From contig NZ_PUGF01000009.1 in assembly GCF_002976435.1 (NCBI RefSeq), positions 1 to 64,000 of the forward strand: a stretch of DNA of 64,000 bases. Reading direction: 5' to 3'. How positions within the stretch are numbered: position 1 is the stretch's first letter; each line of letters begins with the position of its first letter. A program made the position numbers and the translations under genes. This document shows positions 19,297-27,944 of this stretch, in pieces. The notes under the pieces were generated by a model. The model was not told the DNA's origin. It did no database searches and worked only from the letters and a program-made list of their open reading frames with translations. This DNA is from Solimicrobium silvestre. GTDB taxonomy: Bacteria > Pseudomonadota > Gammaproteobacteria > Burkholderiales > Burkholderiaceae_D.

Positions 19297-19507
19297 TGAA
19301 ATTGCCAGCGAGTTTGCTTAACAGACGGGCTTGGGAGGCTGTAAACGCATTCTCATGGGTAACGAAAACGGTTTGTTGGTCGTTGGCGATCGCCATCCGT
19401 TCACTAATGGTCTTCCGGATAAGTTCGTCATGTAATTGCGCTTCGGCGTTATCGATTTCGCGCTCTAGCGCAGCTCCGGTCGGTATATTCAATGTTGCTG
19501 TATTCAT
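19286..19507 (-). CDS. Antitoxin of the ParE-type pair
   Basis: This 73-residue acidic protein is translated just before the ParE-like toxin and overlaps it by 11 bp. The start at 19507 (MNTATLNIPTGAALEREI) has an AGGTG site upstream; an in-frame upstream start at 19591 would run through the promoter and is rejected. The N-terminus with the short strand ATLNIP could form a ribbon-helix-helix-like DNA-binding part, and the Ala/Leu-rich remainder probably wraps the toxin. I do not recognise the exact antitoxin family; the role is inferred from position and size. Confidence 0.75.
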   Translation of the reverse strand: MNTATLNIPTGAALEREIDNAEAQLHDELIRKTISERMAIANDQQTVFVTHENAFTASQARLLSKLAGNFNAK

Positions 19508-19533
19508 ATTTTCACCTATGGCCTGATCCCGGT

Positions 19534-19564
19534 ATTGTATCCTTTGAGTTGGACAAGTCAACTC
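19534..19564 (-). promoter_or_regulatory. Promoter and operator of the toxin-antitoxin pair
   Basis: On the minus strand TTGACT (19561-19556) and TACAAT (19539-19534) stand 16 bp apart, a near-consensus sigma-70 promoter. An inverted repeat GAGTTG-N7-CAACTC (19546-19564) covers the -35, a fitting site for autorepression by the antitoxin. Confidence 0.7.
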
Positions 19565-19591
19565 ACGCCCCAAGTCTGACTGCTTATCCAT

Positions 19592-20344
19592 TTACCTCAT
19601 CGGCACTGCGGGAGCCTTTATTTGATCAAGTTCCTCGGCTAATTTCCGCGCTGCTTGCCAGCGCCGTGCTGGTGCTGGATGTTCTAGGCTATCGAAATGG
19701 GCCATGGGGTCGATCCGTGCCAGTTTTTGAAAAAAGCCAGCTAGCTTGAGTGCTGGCCAGCCTGCTCGCCATGCCATCTGCAAACCTTCTAAATCGGCCT
19801 GATTCTCTTGCTCGACATTGAATTTGCTCAATTTGGCCATCAGCGTTTCATCATGATCGACCGCGTCTTCCAAGGCAAGAAAAGAGTATTTTTGCAGGTT
19901 TGGTTCTATCCTTAATGCCTCTTGAAATTCCTTTAGATTGTGTTCTAGCACCGCGTGTTGAATTTCATGGCTAAGCAGCATCGCCAATTCGGCATTATTT
20001 AAATCCATGGTGTTTACATAGTTATGGCTGACTAGCATCTTGCCGCCAGCCATACAGAAAGCACTTTCTTCAGGATCATCGCTTGTGTGAATCTCCCAAT
20101 CTAGCGCGGCAGTAACGGGATGTTCACGCTTAGCCTGTTCTATCAAACCCAGTGCGATGCGTTGGACGCGCGCCAGAAAGGCCGGGTCATTATCCAGTTG
20201 AAATTTGGACTGAGCTTCGACTATGCGTGCGCGATATAACAGTTCTGCGCCTGCGACGACTTCTTCGCGTGTGACGGCTTGCGCAGACATGCACAACATG
20301 AAAAAAGCCACGATCAGCGCAAGGTGAGGGTATTTATTAGTCAC
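19592..20344 (-). CDS. Secreted M48-family metalloprotease
   Basis: This zinc protease of 250 residues has a signal peptide at residues 1-23 (LALIVAFFMLCMSAQA) and is probably periplasmic. The zinc site HEIQH is at residues 126-130 and the third ligand lies in the later ENQADLEGLQMAW helix. It resembles the soluble BepA/LoiP side of the M48 family, which degrades or assists outer-membrane proteins, but without the BepA TPR part. The following gene upstream encodes a lipoprotein with TPR repeats, and the two are 32 bp apart on the same strand, so they may work together in the envelope. Confidence 0.83.
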   Translation of the reverse strand: MTNKYPHLALIVAFFMLCMSAQAVTREEVVAGAELLYRARIVEAQSKFQLDNDPAFLARVQRIALGLIEQAKREHPVTAALDWEIHTSDDPEESAFCMAGGKMLVSHNYVNTMDLNNAELAMLLSHEIQHAVLEHNLKEFQEALRIEPNLQKYSFLALEDAVDHDETLMAKLSKFNVEQENQADLEGLQMAWRAGWPALKLAGFFQKLARIDPMAHFDSLEHPAPARRWQAARKLAEELDQIKAPAVPMR

Positions 20345-20376
20345 TATTAATAGCTCCTAGTATTGTTTCACACTGA

Positions 20377-21540
20377 TTACTTCACACCCAATGCTTTGAG
20401 CCTTTGCAGTTTTTCCTCATACAACCCACGCATCTTTTTTGATGGGCTGAGTTCAATCGCACGCTTTAAATGTTTCATTGCATTTTCATTGTCATGCAAA
20501 TTAAAATAAACGAGCGCCAGACCTAGTTCGTATTCGTGGTGATCCGGGTCGCGGGCAATTTCTTTTTCATACAGGCGCCGTGCGCTTTCAAAATGACCTG
20601 CACTCATTTCTGATTGGGCTTGAAAGTAATAACTCATGAGCGGATGCGGATCCAGTTCTAAAAGACGCGCCGCTTTTTCTTTGGCTTCTTGCACTCTTCC
20701 CAGATCTTTAAGAACTAAAATTTGATTGGTTAATATAGTTGTGTTGTCAGGTTCGTTAATCGCAGCACGCTCTAATATTAATTCAGCGATTTCCGGATGA
20801 TGTGCCGTGCGATAGATAACACCTAAGGTGACATAGGCGTTGAAAAATTCGCGGTCTTGTAACAACGCTTCACGTGCCCACCAATAGGCATCATCGTTTT
20901 TTCCCTGAATCAATGATTCGACCGCTCGATTGTTTAGATACATGGCCAACACGGTCTTTTCTTCAATTTCTCTCGTTACCAATACATTTGCTTGTTCCGG
21001 CGGCAGAAAATCAATCAGCATTGCTTGTGTCGCCACGGTCTTCATATTACTTTCCTTCGGAATTTCATCCATCAGTAAATTAACATGGCCGACGGCGACA
21101 AAAAAACTATCCGATCGACTCCAATCCGTCACCCCAATCACCGTTTGATAGCGTATCGGTAAGTGTAATTCCTTCGCCATGGCGGCGGTCATCAACACTA
21201 ATGACAAACAATTACCAGATTTTGCATCAAAGGACTCTGCTGCCGTGCGGGTAAGAATAGAGTCATATTCCAAGTGTAGCTCGCCGCCATTGTAAAGAGC
21301 TTCAATCAACGCCCTGCGCCTATCTTCCATATTGAGATGGCCTTGTCTGTGACTGAGTTTGGCTTGGGCAAAATCACGCATCGGCTGGGAGATTGCAAGT
21401 GCATCTGCGGCATTGATTGGTATGGAGGCTGCTACAAACATTTCATCGTGAAACAAATCATTAACTGGCGGTGTTTTTGTTAATTGGCTTGCACAACCAG
21501 TAAGCAGCCAGGCAATGAATACAAGGTAAACAATCTTCAT
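20377..21540 (-). CDS. Transglutaminase-like/TPR lipoprotein
   Basis: This 387-residue lipoprotein has the signal and lipobox LLTGC at residues 13-17, so it is anchored to a membrane, probably the outer one. Residues about 90-180 resemble a transglutaminase-like fold, with SGNCLSLVLMTAAMAKEL holding the candidate catalytic Cys and later His/Asp positions in WSRSDSFFVAVGHVNLLM. From about residue 210 there are at least four TPR helix pairs. The combination with a secreted M48 protease next to it suggests cell-envelope quality control. The substrate is unknown and I do not recognise a named gene. Confidence 0.75.
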   Translation of the reverse strand: MKIVYLVFIAWLLTGCASQLTKTPPVNDLFHDEMFVAASIPINAADALAISQPMRDFAQAKLSHRQGHLNMEDRRRALIEALYNGGELHLEYDSILTRTAAESFDAKSGNCLSLVLMTAAMAKELHLPIRYQTVIGVTDWSRSDSFFVAVGHVNLLMDEIPKESNMKTVATQAMLIDFLPPEQANVLVTREIEEKTVLAMYLNNRAVESLIQGKNDDAYWWAREALLQDREFFNAYVTLGVIYRTAHHPEIAELILERAAINEPDNTTILTNQILVLKDLGRVQEAKEKAARLLELDPHPLMSYYFQAQSEMSAGHFESARRLYEKEIARDPDHHEYELGLALVYFNLHDNENAMKHLKRAIELSPSKKMRGLYEEKLQRLKALGVK

Positions 21541-21783
21541 TTACATATCCCTAAAGGTGATGAGTAGTCAAAATGAGTCAGATTTGTTTCTAAAGAGGAA
21601 AAATTTGTGATGGGAAATTATTGCATGAGCAGCAATAAAAGTAACGATTTCAACCAGAAAATGTAATTTTTGTTTCATTAAATCAACACTAAATTATGGG
21701 AAGGTTTTAGTCAACTAGGTAGCACGGTAGCTTTAAAAGCTTGCTCGACAGGCGAACTGATTAAATCGTTGATGGTTTTTTAG

Positions 21784-22017
21784 GGGCGTGCTAGTGCAGC
21801 TATTCAACTATTTTTTTCTGATTCTTGTGAACAGGTACGTGCGTTTTACACCGAATGTGGGCTTGTTCAGGTCGTGGAGTTGCTGCGTGTTGTTTTCGCT
21901 TCAGATAATCACGATGCCGAGCCTATGCGCATCACGCCGCAACTCGATATACAAGATTACTTTGGAAAGCTGACCGACCAGTATGGCGTTCAGTGGATGC
22001 TCAATTGCGCAGTCTAG
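21784..22017 (+). pseudogene. Remnant of a VOC/PhnB-like protein
   Basis: One open frame without a start codon encodes an N-terminal piece with SDSCEQVRAFYTECG, which matches the start of PhnB-like VOC proteins. It runs directly into a C-terminal piece DYFGKLTDQYGVQWMLNC ending in a stop. The roughly 60-70 residues normally between them are missing. I read this as an internally deleted, non-functional copy. The remaining bases of 21541-22137 hold no recognised gene. Confidence 0.7.
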
Positions 22018-22074
22018 CTGCTGAGAGTGGGGCAAGAATGAGGGAGGGCTACTTAGTCGATTCTAACCAAGTAC

Positions 22075-22121
22075 CTGAACTTACCTTGCAGCGATGAGGC
22101 ATGTCTGCAAGATAAGTTCAG
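22075..22121. terminator. Long hairpin downstream of the dehydrogenase gene
   Basis: Arms of 17 bp with one mismatch (22075-22091 and 22105-22121) lie 17 bp after the stop of the aldehyde dehydrogenase gene. There is no clear U-tract on either strand, so it may act as an RNA-stabilising end structure or a weak terminator. Confidence 0.55.
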
Positions 22122-22137
22122 CATCATAATCTAACGA

Positions 22138-23652
22138 TTAAAAGTCAAAGCTAATACCCTGAGCTAGCGGTAAAGAATGGCTGTAGTTGATGGTATTGGT
22201 AGAGCGGCGCATGTAGGCTTTCCATGCGTCAGAGCCGGATTCACGTCCGCCGCCGGTGTCTTTTTCGCCACCAAATGCACCACCGATTTCGGCACCGGAA
22301 GGGCCGATATTCACGTTGGCTATTCCACAATCACTGCCGCTGTCGCACATGAACTTTTCAGCTTCACGAACATCAGTAGTAAATATGGAAGAAGATAAAC
22401 CTTGCGGTACTTCATTATTCCAGGCAATTGCTTGATCTAAATCGGTATAGCGTACGATGTATAAAATCGGTGCAAACGTTTCATGATGCATTGATGCCGT
22501 TTGAGTCGGCATTTCTACCAACGCCGGATGCACATAATAGCCATCGGTACAGCCTTCGACTTTGGCACGCTCTCCGCCAAAAACTTTGCCTTTTTCTGAC
22601 TTGGCGGTATTCAACGCTTCTTGCATTGCGCTAAACGCGTTGGCATCAATCAGTGGGCCGATTAAGGTTGATTTTTCTAATGGGCTACCAATTGGCAAAC
22701 CTGCATAGATTTTTTTCAGACGTGGCACAACGGTGTCATATACGCTGTCATGCACAAACAAACGGCGTAAGGTTGTGCAGCGTTGTCCAGCGGTTCCAAC
22801 GGCAGAGAAAGTAATGCCGCGCAGTGCCATTTCAATATCTGCACTTGGTGCCACGGTCATTGCGTTGTTGCCGCCCAATTCCAAAATAGTACGAGACAAA
22901 CGGGTGGCACAACGTTGTGCAACATCACGTCCCATTCGGGTGCTACCTGTAGCACTAACTACTGGAACACGGCGATCATCCACCATGGCAATGCCGGCAT
23001 CGCTATTGCCGATAATTAATTCGGCTAAACCGGCAGGCGCATCGCTACCAAAACGTGCAACTGCTTTCATGAACAAACTATGTATGGCAATGGCAGTGAG
23101 TGGTGTTTTTTCAGACGGTTTCCACGTCACGCTGTTCCCGCAGACAAATGCCAGTGCGGCATTCCATGCCCAAACTGCGACCGGGAAATTAAACGCAGAA
23201 ATAACGCCAACCACACCAACCGGATGCCATTGTTCCATCATGCGGTGACCTGGGCGCTCTGACGCAATGGTCAAGCCATATAGTTGACGTGACAATCCGA
23301 CCGCGAAGTCGCAGATGTCGATCATTTCTTGTACTTCGCCTAAGCCTTCTTGCAAAATTTTGCCGGCTTCTAAGGTCACTAATTGGCCTAAGGCAGCTTT
23401 GTGCGTACGTAATTCGTCGCCAAATAAACGCACTAATTCACCGCGTCGTGGCGCAGGAATTTCACGCCATTGTAAGTAGGCGGCATGTGCCGAGCCAATT
23501 TTGGACGCAACGTGCGCGCTATTGTCGGCACGTAAGCTGGCTAAAATGAGGCCGTTAATTGGCGATACGCTGTGAATCTGGTTGCCAGAATAAGGCGCTA
23601 GATCAACGCCTAATTCCTTGAGCAAATCGTTGATGTTGTTCATCGTGTTCAC
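22138..23652 (-). CDS. amaB: L-alpha-aminoadipate-semialdehyde dehydrogenase (ALDH7 type)
   Basis: This NAD-dependent aldehyde dehydrogenase of 504 residues oxidises aminoadipate semialdehyde/piperideine-6-carboxylate to 2-aminoadipate in lysine breakdown. Landmarks are the ALDH7-like start, SAFNFPVAVWAWNAALA and WKPSEKTPLTA for cofactor binding, the general-base Glu in ILELGGNNA, and the nucleophile Cys in AGQRCTTLRR (C292). The C-terminus GGAFGGEKDTGGGRESGSD is typical of ALDH7A1/AmaB. It lies 57 bp downstream of a saccharopine dehydrogenase gene on the same strand, which supports the pathway assignment. A long hairpin follows the stop. Confidence 0.88.
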   Translation of the reverse strand: MNTMNNINDLLKELGVDLAPYSGNQIHSVSPINGLILASLRADNSAHVASKIGSAHAAYLQWREIPAPRRGELVRLFGDELRTHKAALGQLVTLEAGKILQEGLGEVQEMIDICDFAVGLSRQLYGLTIASERPGHRMMEQWHPVGVVGVISAFNFPVAVWAWNAALAFVCGNSVTWKPSEKTPLTAIAIHSLFMKAVARFGSDAPAGLAELIIGNSDAGIAMVDDRRVPVVSATGSTRMGRDVAQRCATRLSRTILELGGNNAMTVAPSADIEMALRGITFSAVGTAGQRCTTLRRLFVHDSVYDTVVPRLKKIYAGLPIGSPLEKSTLIGPLIDANAFSAMQEALNTAKSEKGKVFGGERAKVEGCTDGYYVHPALVEMPTQTASMHHETFAPILYIVRYTDLDQAIAWNNEVPQGLSSSIFTTDVREAEKFMCDSGSDCGIANVNIGPSGAEIGGAFGGEKDTGGGRESGSDAWKAYMRRSTNTINYSHSLPLAQGISFDF

Positions 23653-23709
23653 CTGTTATGTTCAGCTGTTAATGAGAGGGTGCAAATGTAATCAATTTAG
23701 TTGCATTTA

Positions 23710-24801
23710 TCAAGCAGCGTAATATTGTCCAAAGCGATTAGCAAGGAAGTCAGCCAAGGTGGCTTCTTCTTGGCGAACCATGCCGCTTTGTGGCAATTTG
23801 CCGTGAACCAGCATGTCAACCATGGCGCAAATACCTGACGCTGTGGTGAGCTGAATCGCTGACAATAATTGACCGTTCACGGTTTGGCTATAGATTTTTT
23901 TAGCATACGATTCTTGTTCTAAGCGACCTTCACGTATACCGGATACGCTGACAAAGACCAGTACCACGTCTTGTTTGGTGATTGGAATAGCTGTTTCCAA
24001 CACTTCTTTTAAAATCGGGCGACGATCCAATTGGCCTAATTGCAGATCGCGTACCAGCATTTTGACGATGTCGCGGTGACCTGGGTAACGCACGGTTTTG
24101 TAATTCAGGTTTTGTACTTTACCTTTCAGGCTTTCGCACAGCGTGCCTAAGCCGCCGGAAGTGTTAAATGCTTCGTAATTAATACCGTCTAAAGAGAAAT
24201 GTTCCAATTCTTCCAGTGGTGACGTTTCACGTAACTGGCCGTCAACAATTGCTTCGCATGGATTGCAATATTCGTTAATTAAACCGTCGGTGCTCCAGGT
24301 CAGGTTGTATTTTAAGGCGTTATTTGGGAAGGTCGGCAACGCGCCAACTCGCATGCTCACGTCACGCAAGGAGTCAAAGCGTTTTGCAACGTCATTGGCA
24401 ACGATAGAGATAAATCCTGGTGCCAAGCCGCATTGTGGAACAAACGCGGTTTCGGCGTTTTCTGCCAATTGTTTAACCAAACGTGTGCTTTCAACGTCTT
24501 CCGTTAAATCAAAATAATGTGATTTGGCTTGTTTAGCTGCAGTCGCAATAATCGGCGTTAAAAAATACGGGCAGGCCGACATAGTGATTTGATGACCGCG
24601 AATAATTTCAGTTACCGCAAGTTTGTCGGACAAATCAATTTGCACACAGGTAGTATTAGGAAACGCTGCTTTAGTGACGTAATCAAGGCGAGCTGTATCA
24701 CGATCAGCCACAGTGATTTGATATTCACCGGTATGTGACAACAGATTTAAAATTGCATCGCCGATTTTGCCTGCGCCTAATAAAATTAATTTGGTTTTCA
24801 T
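23710..24801 (-). CDS. Saccharopine dehydrogenase family protein
   Basis: This NAD(P)-binding enzyme of 363 residues probably cleaves saccharopine to glutamate and aminoadipate semialdehyde, the substrate of the neighbouring dehydrogenase. The Rossmann start is LILLGAGKIGDAILNLL, followed by VADRDTARLDYV and VQIDLSD. The later motifs CGLAPGFISIVANDVA and WSTDGLINEYCNPCEAI are characteristic of saccharopine reductase-type proteins. A CAGGAG site precedes the ATG. No lysine-ketoglutarate reductase, which would make saccharopine, is present in the window. The gene is divergent from an Lrp-type regulator. Confidence 0.85.
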   Translation of the reverse strand: MKTKLILLGAGKIGDAILNLLSHTGEYQITVADRDTARLDYVTKAAFPNTTCVQIDLSDKLAVTEIIRGHQITMSACPYFLTPIIATAAKQAKSHYFDLTEDVESTRLVKQLAENAETAFVPQCGLAPGFISIVANDVAKRFDSLRDVSMRVGALPTFPNNALKYNLTWSTDGLINEYCNPCEAIVDGQLRETSPLEELEHFSLDGINYEAFNTSGGLGTLCESLKGKVQNLNYKTVRYPGHRDIVKMLVRDLQLGQLDRRPILKEVLETAIPITKQDVVLVFVSVSGIREGRLEQESYAKKIYSQTVNGQLLSAIQLTTASGICAMVDMLVHGKLPQSGMVRQEEATLADFLANRFGQYYAA

Positions 24802-24985
24802 GTAGGGTCTCCTGAAGGGGATTGATATTTTCTAAACGTTTAAACGCTTGTTATTTACTGCTGCTCAGAAGTTTAGAATGCTTTCGTGTCAGATAATAGA
24901 GAGCAAACTAGTGTCAATCTGATGTATTGCGCTACAATATGACGAACTATTCATTAAATATGCGCGTAAAAGGTAAGAGAAGGCT

Positions 24986-25435
24986 ATGAAACCAAATTTA
25001 GATAAAATTGATAATCAAATACTTTCGTTATTGATGGATGATGCGCGTATGCCTGTTACCGTCATCGCCAAAAAAATTGCGATGGCGCGTACTACTGTCA
25101 TCGCGAGAATTGCTGCGTTAGAGCAGCGCGGCATTATTGCTGGGTATGGTGTGAGGTTAAATCAGACTTTATTTCAATCAGGTGTGCGTGCTTATGTGGG
25201 CATGTCGGTAGAGCCGCGCAGTTCTGCCGCTTTAGTGAAATTGTTGCAACAATGGCCCGAAGTAGAAACCTTGTGTGCAGTCAGCGGCGCGATTGATTAC
25301 ATGATGACGTTACGCTGCACCAGCACGGAAAATTTGGATAAGTTACTAGATCAAATTGGTGATTTAGAGGGCGTGCGGCAGACTTCAACTTCGGTTATTT
25401 TGAGTAATCGGATAGATCGTAGTGCCTTGGGTTAA
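24986..25435 (+). CDS. Lrp/AsnC-family transcription regulator
   Basis: This 149-residue regulator has an N-terminal winged helix (LDKIDNQILSLLMDDARMPV, then VIAKKIAMARTTVIARIAAL) and a C-terminal ligand-sensing RAM domain from about residue 65. It is divergent from the lysine-catabolic pair, so it probably controls that operon in response to lysine or a product. The shared 184-bp region contains the perfect palindrome TAAACGTTTA at 24833-24842, a possible operator. The ligand is an inference from neighbours. Confidence 0.87.
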   Translation: MKPNLDKIDNQILSLLMDDARMPVTVIAKKIAMARTTVIARIAALEQRGIIAGYGVRLNQTLFQSGVRAYVGMSVEPRSSAALVKLLQQWPEVETLCAVSGAIDYMMTLRCTSTENLDKLLDQIGDLEGVRQTSTSVILSNRIDRSALG

Positions 25436-25493
25436 CCTTGTAATCTGAGCATTAAGTCACATATAGCCGGCATCTCAGGGCTAGGATAACTTC

Positions 25494-27095
25494 ATGTTCA
25501 GCTTCATTTTCAATTTCGCTGCAAGTAAATCCGCTAAAATTTCTCGCTCATTCTTTCCAGAAAAAGAACCCGCGGCATTTCCTGAATATACCTTCGAACA
25601 AATAGCTGCCTTCCATCAAATTACCTTGCACAATGCACGCCAGATGGATGACGCCACATGGCGTGATCTGCAGGTGGATGCCTATCTACGCAAAATCAGT
25701 GCATCAGTCAGTATTTTTGCGCGTCAAACGCTGTATAAATTACTACGCTCGCATCAGCAAGCAAGTGCTTCTTTATCCCTGCAAAAACGTATCCGTGAAC
25801 TGCAATTGCGACCAGATGTGCTGGAGCAAATTGCGGCTGCATCTGCCGTACTGCGTAGGGTTCCTGGCGACGCAAGTAGCCTGCTTTTTTCTGAACAAGG
25901 TTCTGATACACCATATTGGGCGAAGGCGGTTTTTTTAATCCCGCTTGGTTTATTACTTGGTTTCTTTCTATTTACGCAAACCGTGTTTGGGCTAGCTGTA
26001 ATGGCCTTGTTCTTTAGCTTGATTTTGGCTTTGCAGTCGCGGTTTAATCGTGAAATGGTACTTTGGCGTTCGCAATGGGGCGCTGTGTGTGCTTTGATGA
26101 ATGCGCTGCAACGCTTGGCACAACCATGCCAGATACACATTGCTGGCTGTGAAAATAGTGCGGATGTAGAACGTTTGGCGCGGCTGATTCATAAACAAAT
26201 CAGCGCTAAACCTTCTATATCAATAGAAACTGAAGCCTACGGCAACTGGTTTTTACTGACCAATATCAAACATCATTTTAAAGCGATGCAAAATTATCGT
26301 TTGCACCGTGAATTTATTCGCGCCAGCTTTGTTCAACTCGGTGAAATTGAAGCGGCCTATGCTTTGGTTCTGCATTTGCAAAGCGTACCGTACACGACAT
26401 GGATGGAATGGCAGCAAGCAGAGACTTTTCATTTTGACGGAGTAGTTCATCCTTTGTTAGAAAACCCGCAGGCAATATCGGTCAATTTAACTGCGCCGGG
26501 GATGTTAATCACCGGGCAAAATGCGGGTGGTAAAAGTACTTTTATGCGCACTTTAGGACTAAATATGATTGTGGCCCGCGCTTTTGGCTTTTGCTACGCT
26601 AAACAGGCACGAGCTCCGTATTTACCGGTTTATGCCAACATGCAAAATCAAGATGATTTACAGGGAGGCGAAAGCTATTACATTGCCGAGTTGCGGCGTG
26701 CCAAAGAATTGCTCAATAGCGCGCAAAATTCTGGTCGAGGTTTGTATTTAATTGATGAGATTTTTCGCGGCACCAATCATATCGAATCAGTCGCCGCCGC
26801 CAGTTCGTTTTTACATGCTTTATCTAAATTGGCGCCGGTTGTCGCGGCTTCGCACAACATTGAATTGGCGGTGATTTTAAAAGAGCGTTTTCAAGCAATG
26901 CGGTTTCAGCATGGGACAGCGAATAAATATCAATTGGAGGAGGGAATACTTGAATTGAGTAATGGCCTGTGTTTGTTTGAGCGGGAAGATTTTGGGGAAG
27001 AAGTAAATCAAGGTGCCGTGAATGCGCTTGGATTTTTGCAGCAACATTGCCGCCATCCTGATTTATCTAAACTGGTTTTGCCGACGTTGACGTAA
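25494..27095 (+). CDS. Membrane-anchored MutS-like ATPase
   Basis: This 533-residue protein keeps the MutS lever/clamp region and ATPase. Walker A is GQNAGGKSTF (from residue 341), a glycine-rich DDLQGGESYYIAEL follows, Walker B is LYLIDEIFRGTN, and the switch His lies in VAASHNIELAV. It lacks the mismatch-recognition domain with its Phe-x-Glu, any Smr nuclease, and the usual MutS length. In the middle, residues about 141-185, are two hydrophobic helices (VFLIPLGLLLGFFLF and VFGLAVMALFFSLILAL), so it is probably held in the inner membrane. Family members of this kind have no settled function. A good AGGA site precedes the ATG. Confidence 0.8.
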   Translation: MFSFIFNFAASKSAKISRSFFPEKEPAAFPEYTFEQIAAFHQITLHNARQMDDATWRDLQVDAYLRKISASVSIFARQTLYKLLRSHQQASASLSLQKRIRELQLRPDVLEQIAAASAVLRRVPGDASSLLFSEQGSDTPYWAKAVFLIPLGLLLGFFLFTQTVFGLAVMALFFSLILALQSRFNREMVLWRSQWGAVCALMNALQRLAQPCQIHIAGCENSADVERLARLIHKQISAKPSISIETEAYGNWFLLTNIKHHFKAMQNYRLHREFIRASFVQLGEIEAAYALVLHLQSVPYTTWMEWQQAETFHFDGVVHPLLENPQAISVNLTAPGMLITGQNAGGKSTFMRTLGLNMIVARAFGFCYAKQARAPYLPVYANMQNQDDLQGGESYYIAELRRAKELLNSAQNSGRGLYLIDEIFRGTNHIESVAAASSFLHALSKLAPVVAASHNIELAVILKERFQAMRFQHGTANKYQLEEGILELSNGLCLFEREDFGEEVNQGAVNALGFLQQHCRHPDLSKLVLPTLT

Positions 27096-27102
27096 TTAGC
27101 CC

Positions 27103-27642
27103 TCAAAATGACGAACCCGGCTGTTCTAAAAATTCAATTTCTTCGGGCGTTGAAACCCGTCCCAAAATGGCATTGCGGTGCGGATAGCGCCCAAAACGCA
27201 GGATGATGTCGCGATGCCGCTGCTCAAAATGTAAGCTGTTTTCTAAACCCGGCTGGGCAAATAATTGCAATGCCTGTTCATGAATTAAGACGGATTCCGA
27301 ATGCATAAAGGGCATGTAGATAAATGCCCGCTGGATCGGATTTAACTCCTGGTCTGCGTGGACAGCAACAGCGTGTTGCGCCAGACATAAAGCCAGACTA
27401 TCGCAAGTAAAAGCCGCCGGGGTGTTGCGTCCCAAGTTGCGTGAAAACTGATCTAGAATAATAATTTCAGCTAATCTGCCTTGAGCGTTAGCACGCCAAT
27501 GCTCTAATTCTCCTGCGATGGCACTTTGATGAAGTTGCCCGAATTTTTGTTGCAATAATAAATCAAACGCCAAGTCTTTCTTGTACCACTGCTTAGTGTC
27601 AATTTCTTCAAACCAAAATCGAATAATGTTGTGATAGCTCAT
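27103..27642 (-). CDS. DUF924 family protein
   Basis: This 179-residue helical protein of the DUF924 family shows IIRFWFEE at the start, RLAEIIILDQFSRNLGRNTPAAF in family form (its core being LAEIIILDQFSRN), FIYMPFMHSE, and the closing pattern FGRYPHRNAILGR. The family is widespread in proteobacteria and distantly resembles TPR-like helical proteins, with no proven activity. An AAGGA site precedes the ATG. It is 8 bp downstream of the Cdd1-like gene and probably shares its transcript. Confidence 0.88.
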   Translation of the reverse strand: MSYHNIIRFWFEEIDTKQWYKKDLAFDLLLQQKFGQLHQSAIAGELEHWRANAQGRLAEIIILDQFSRNLGRNTPAAFTCDSLALCLAQHAVAVHADQELNPIQRAFIYMPFMHSESVLIHEQALQLFAQPGLENSLHFEQRHRDIILRFGRYPHRNAILGRVSTPEEIEFLEQPGSSF

Positions 27643-27650
27643 TCCATTCC

Positions 27651-27944
27651 TTAGATTTTGTAATTTTTTTTACGCTCTTCCGTATGCGCCCACCATGGCA
27701 ATTCTGGCCCACCTTCCATATATTGAACCACGGCAATAAACATATCCAGCACACATGGATCATGCCGTTTGCCGGTCAGCTCACACAAGCGTACATACAT
27801 GTTGTGTGGATCTTGGCCGCGTAATTGTTCGGCTCGTTCAATGCCTAGCAACCTTAAATCAGCGGCAGTAGCTTTGCCCACATTGGGTAAATCTTCTAGT
27901 TTTTTAATGTGACTGCGATTTGTGTTTGGCATATTTATGGGCAT
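27651..27944 (-). CDS. Helix-hairpin-helix (Cdd1-type) protein
   Basis: This 97-residue protein of the 'pathogenicity locus' Cdd1-like family has a helix-hairpin-helix-like part LEDLPNVGKATAADLRLLGI that could bind DNA without base preference, then DPHNMYVRLCELTGKRHDPC and the closing PWWAHTEERK. Two in-frame starts, 27944 and 27932, are possible and neither has a clear ribosome site. It is followed closely by the DUF924 gene. The biological role is not known. Confidence 0.83.
   Translation of the reverse strand: MPINMPNTNRSHIKKLEDLPNVGKATAADLRLLGIERAEQLRGQDPHNMYVRLCELTGKRHDPCVLDMFIAVVQYMEGGPELPWWAHTEERKKNYKI

Noticed and set aside
21788-21973. 61-codon frame MLVQLFNYFF
   Set aside because: The neighbouring frame contains both ends of a recognisable VOC protein, so this frame is a by-product.
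22733-23248. Long plus-strand open frame of 171 codons opposite the aldehyde dehydrogenase
   Set aside because: The complementary strand encodes a clear ALDH7 enzyme with catalytic residues; the plus-strand product has no family features.
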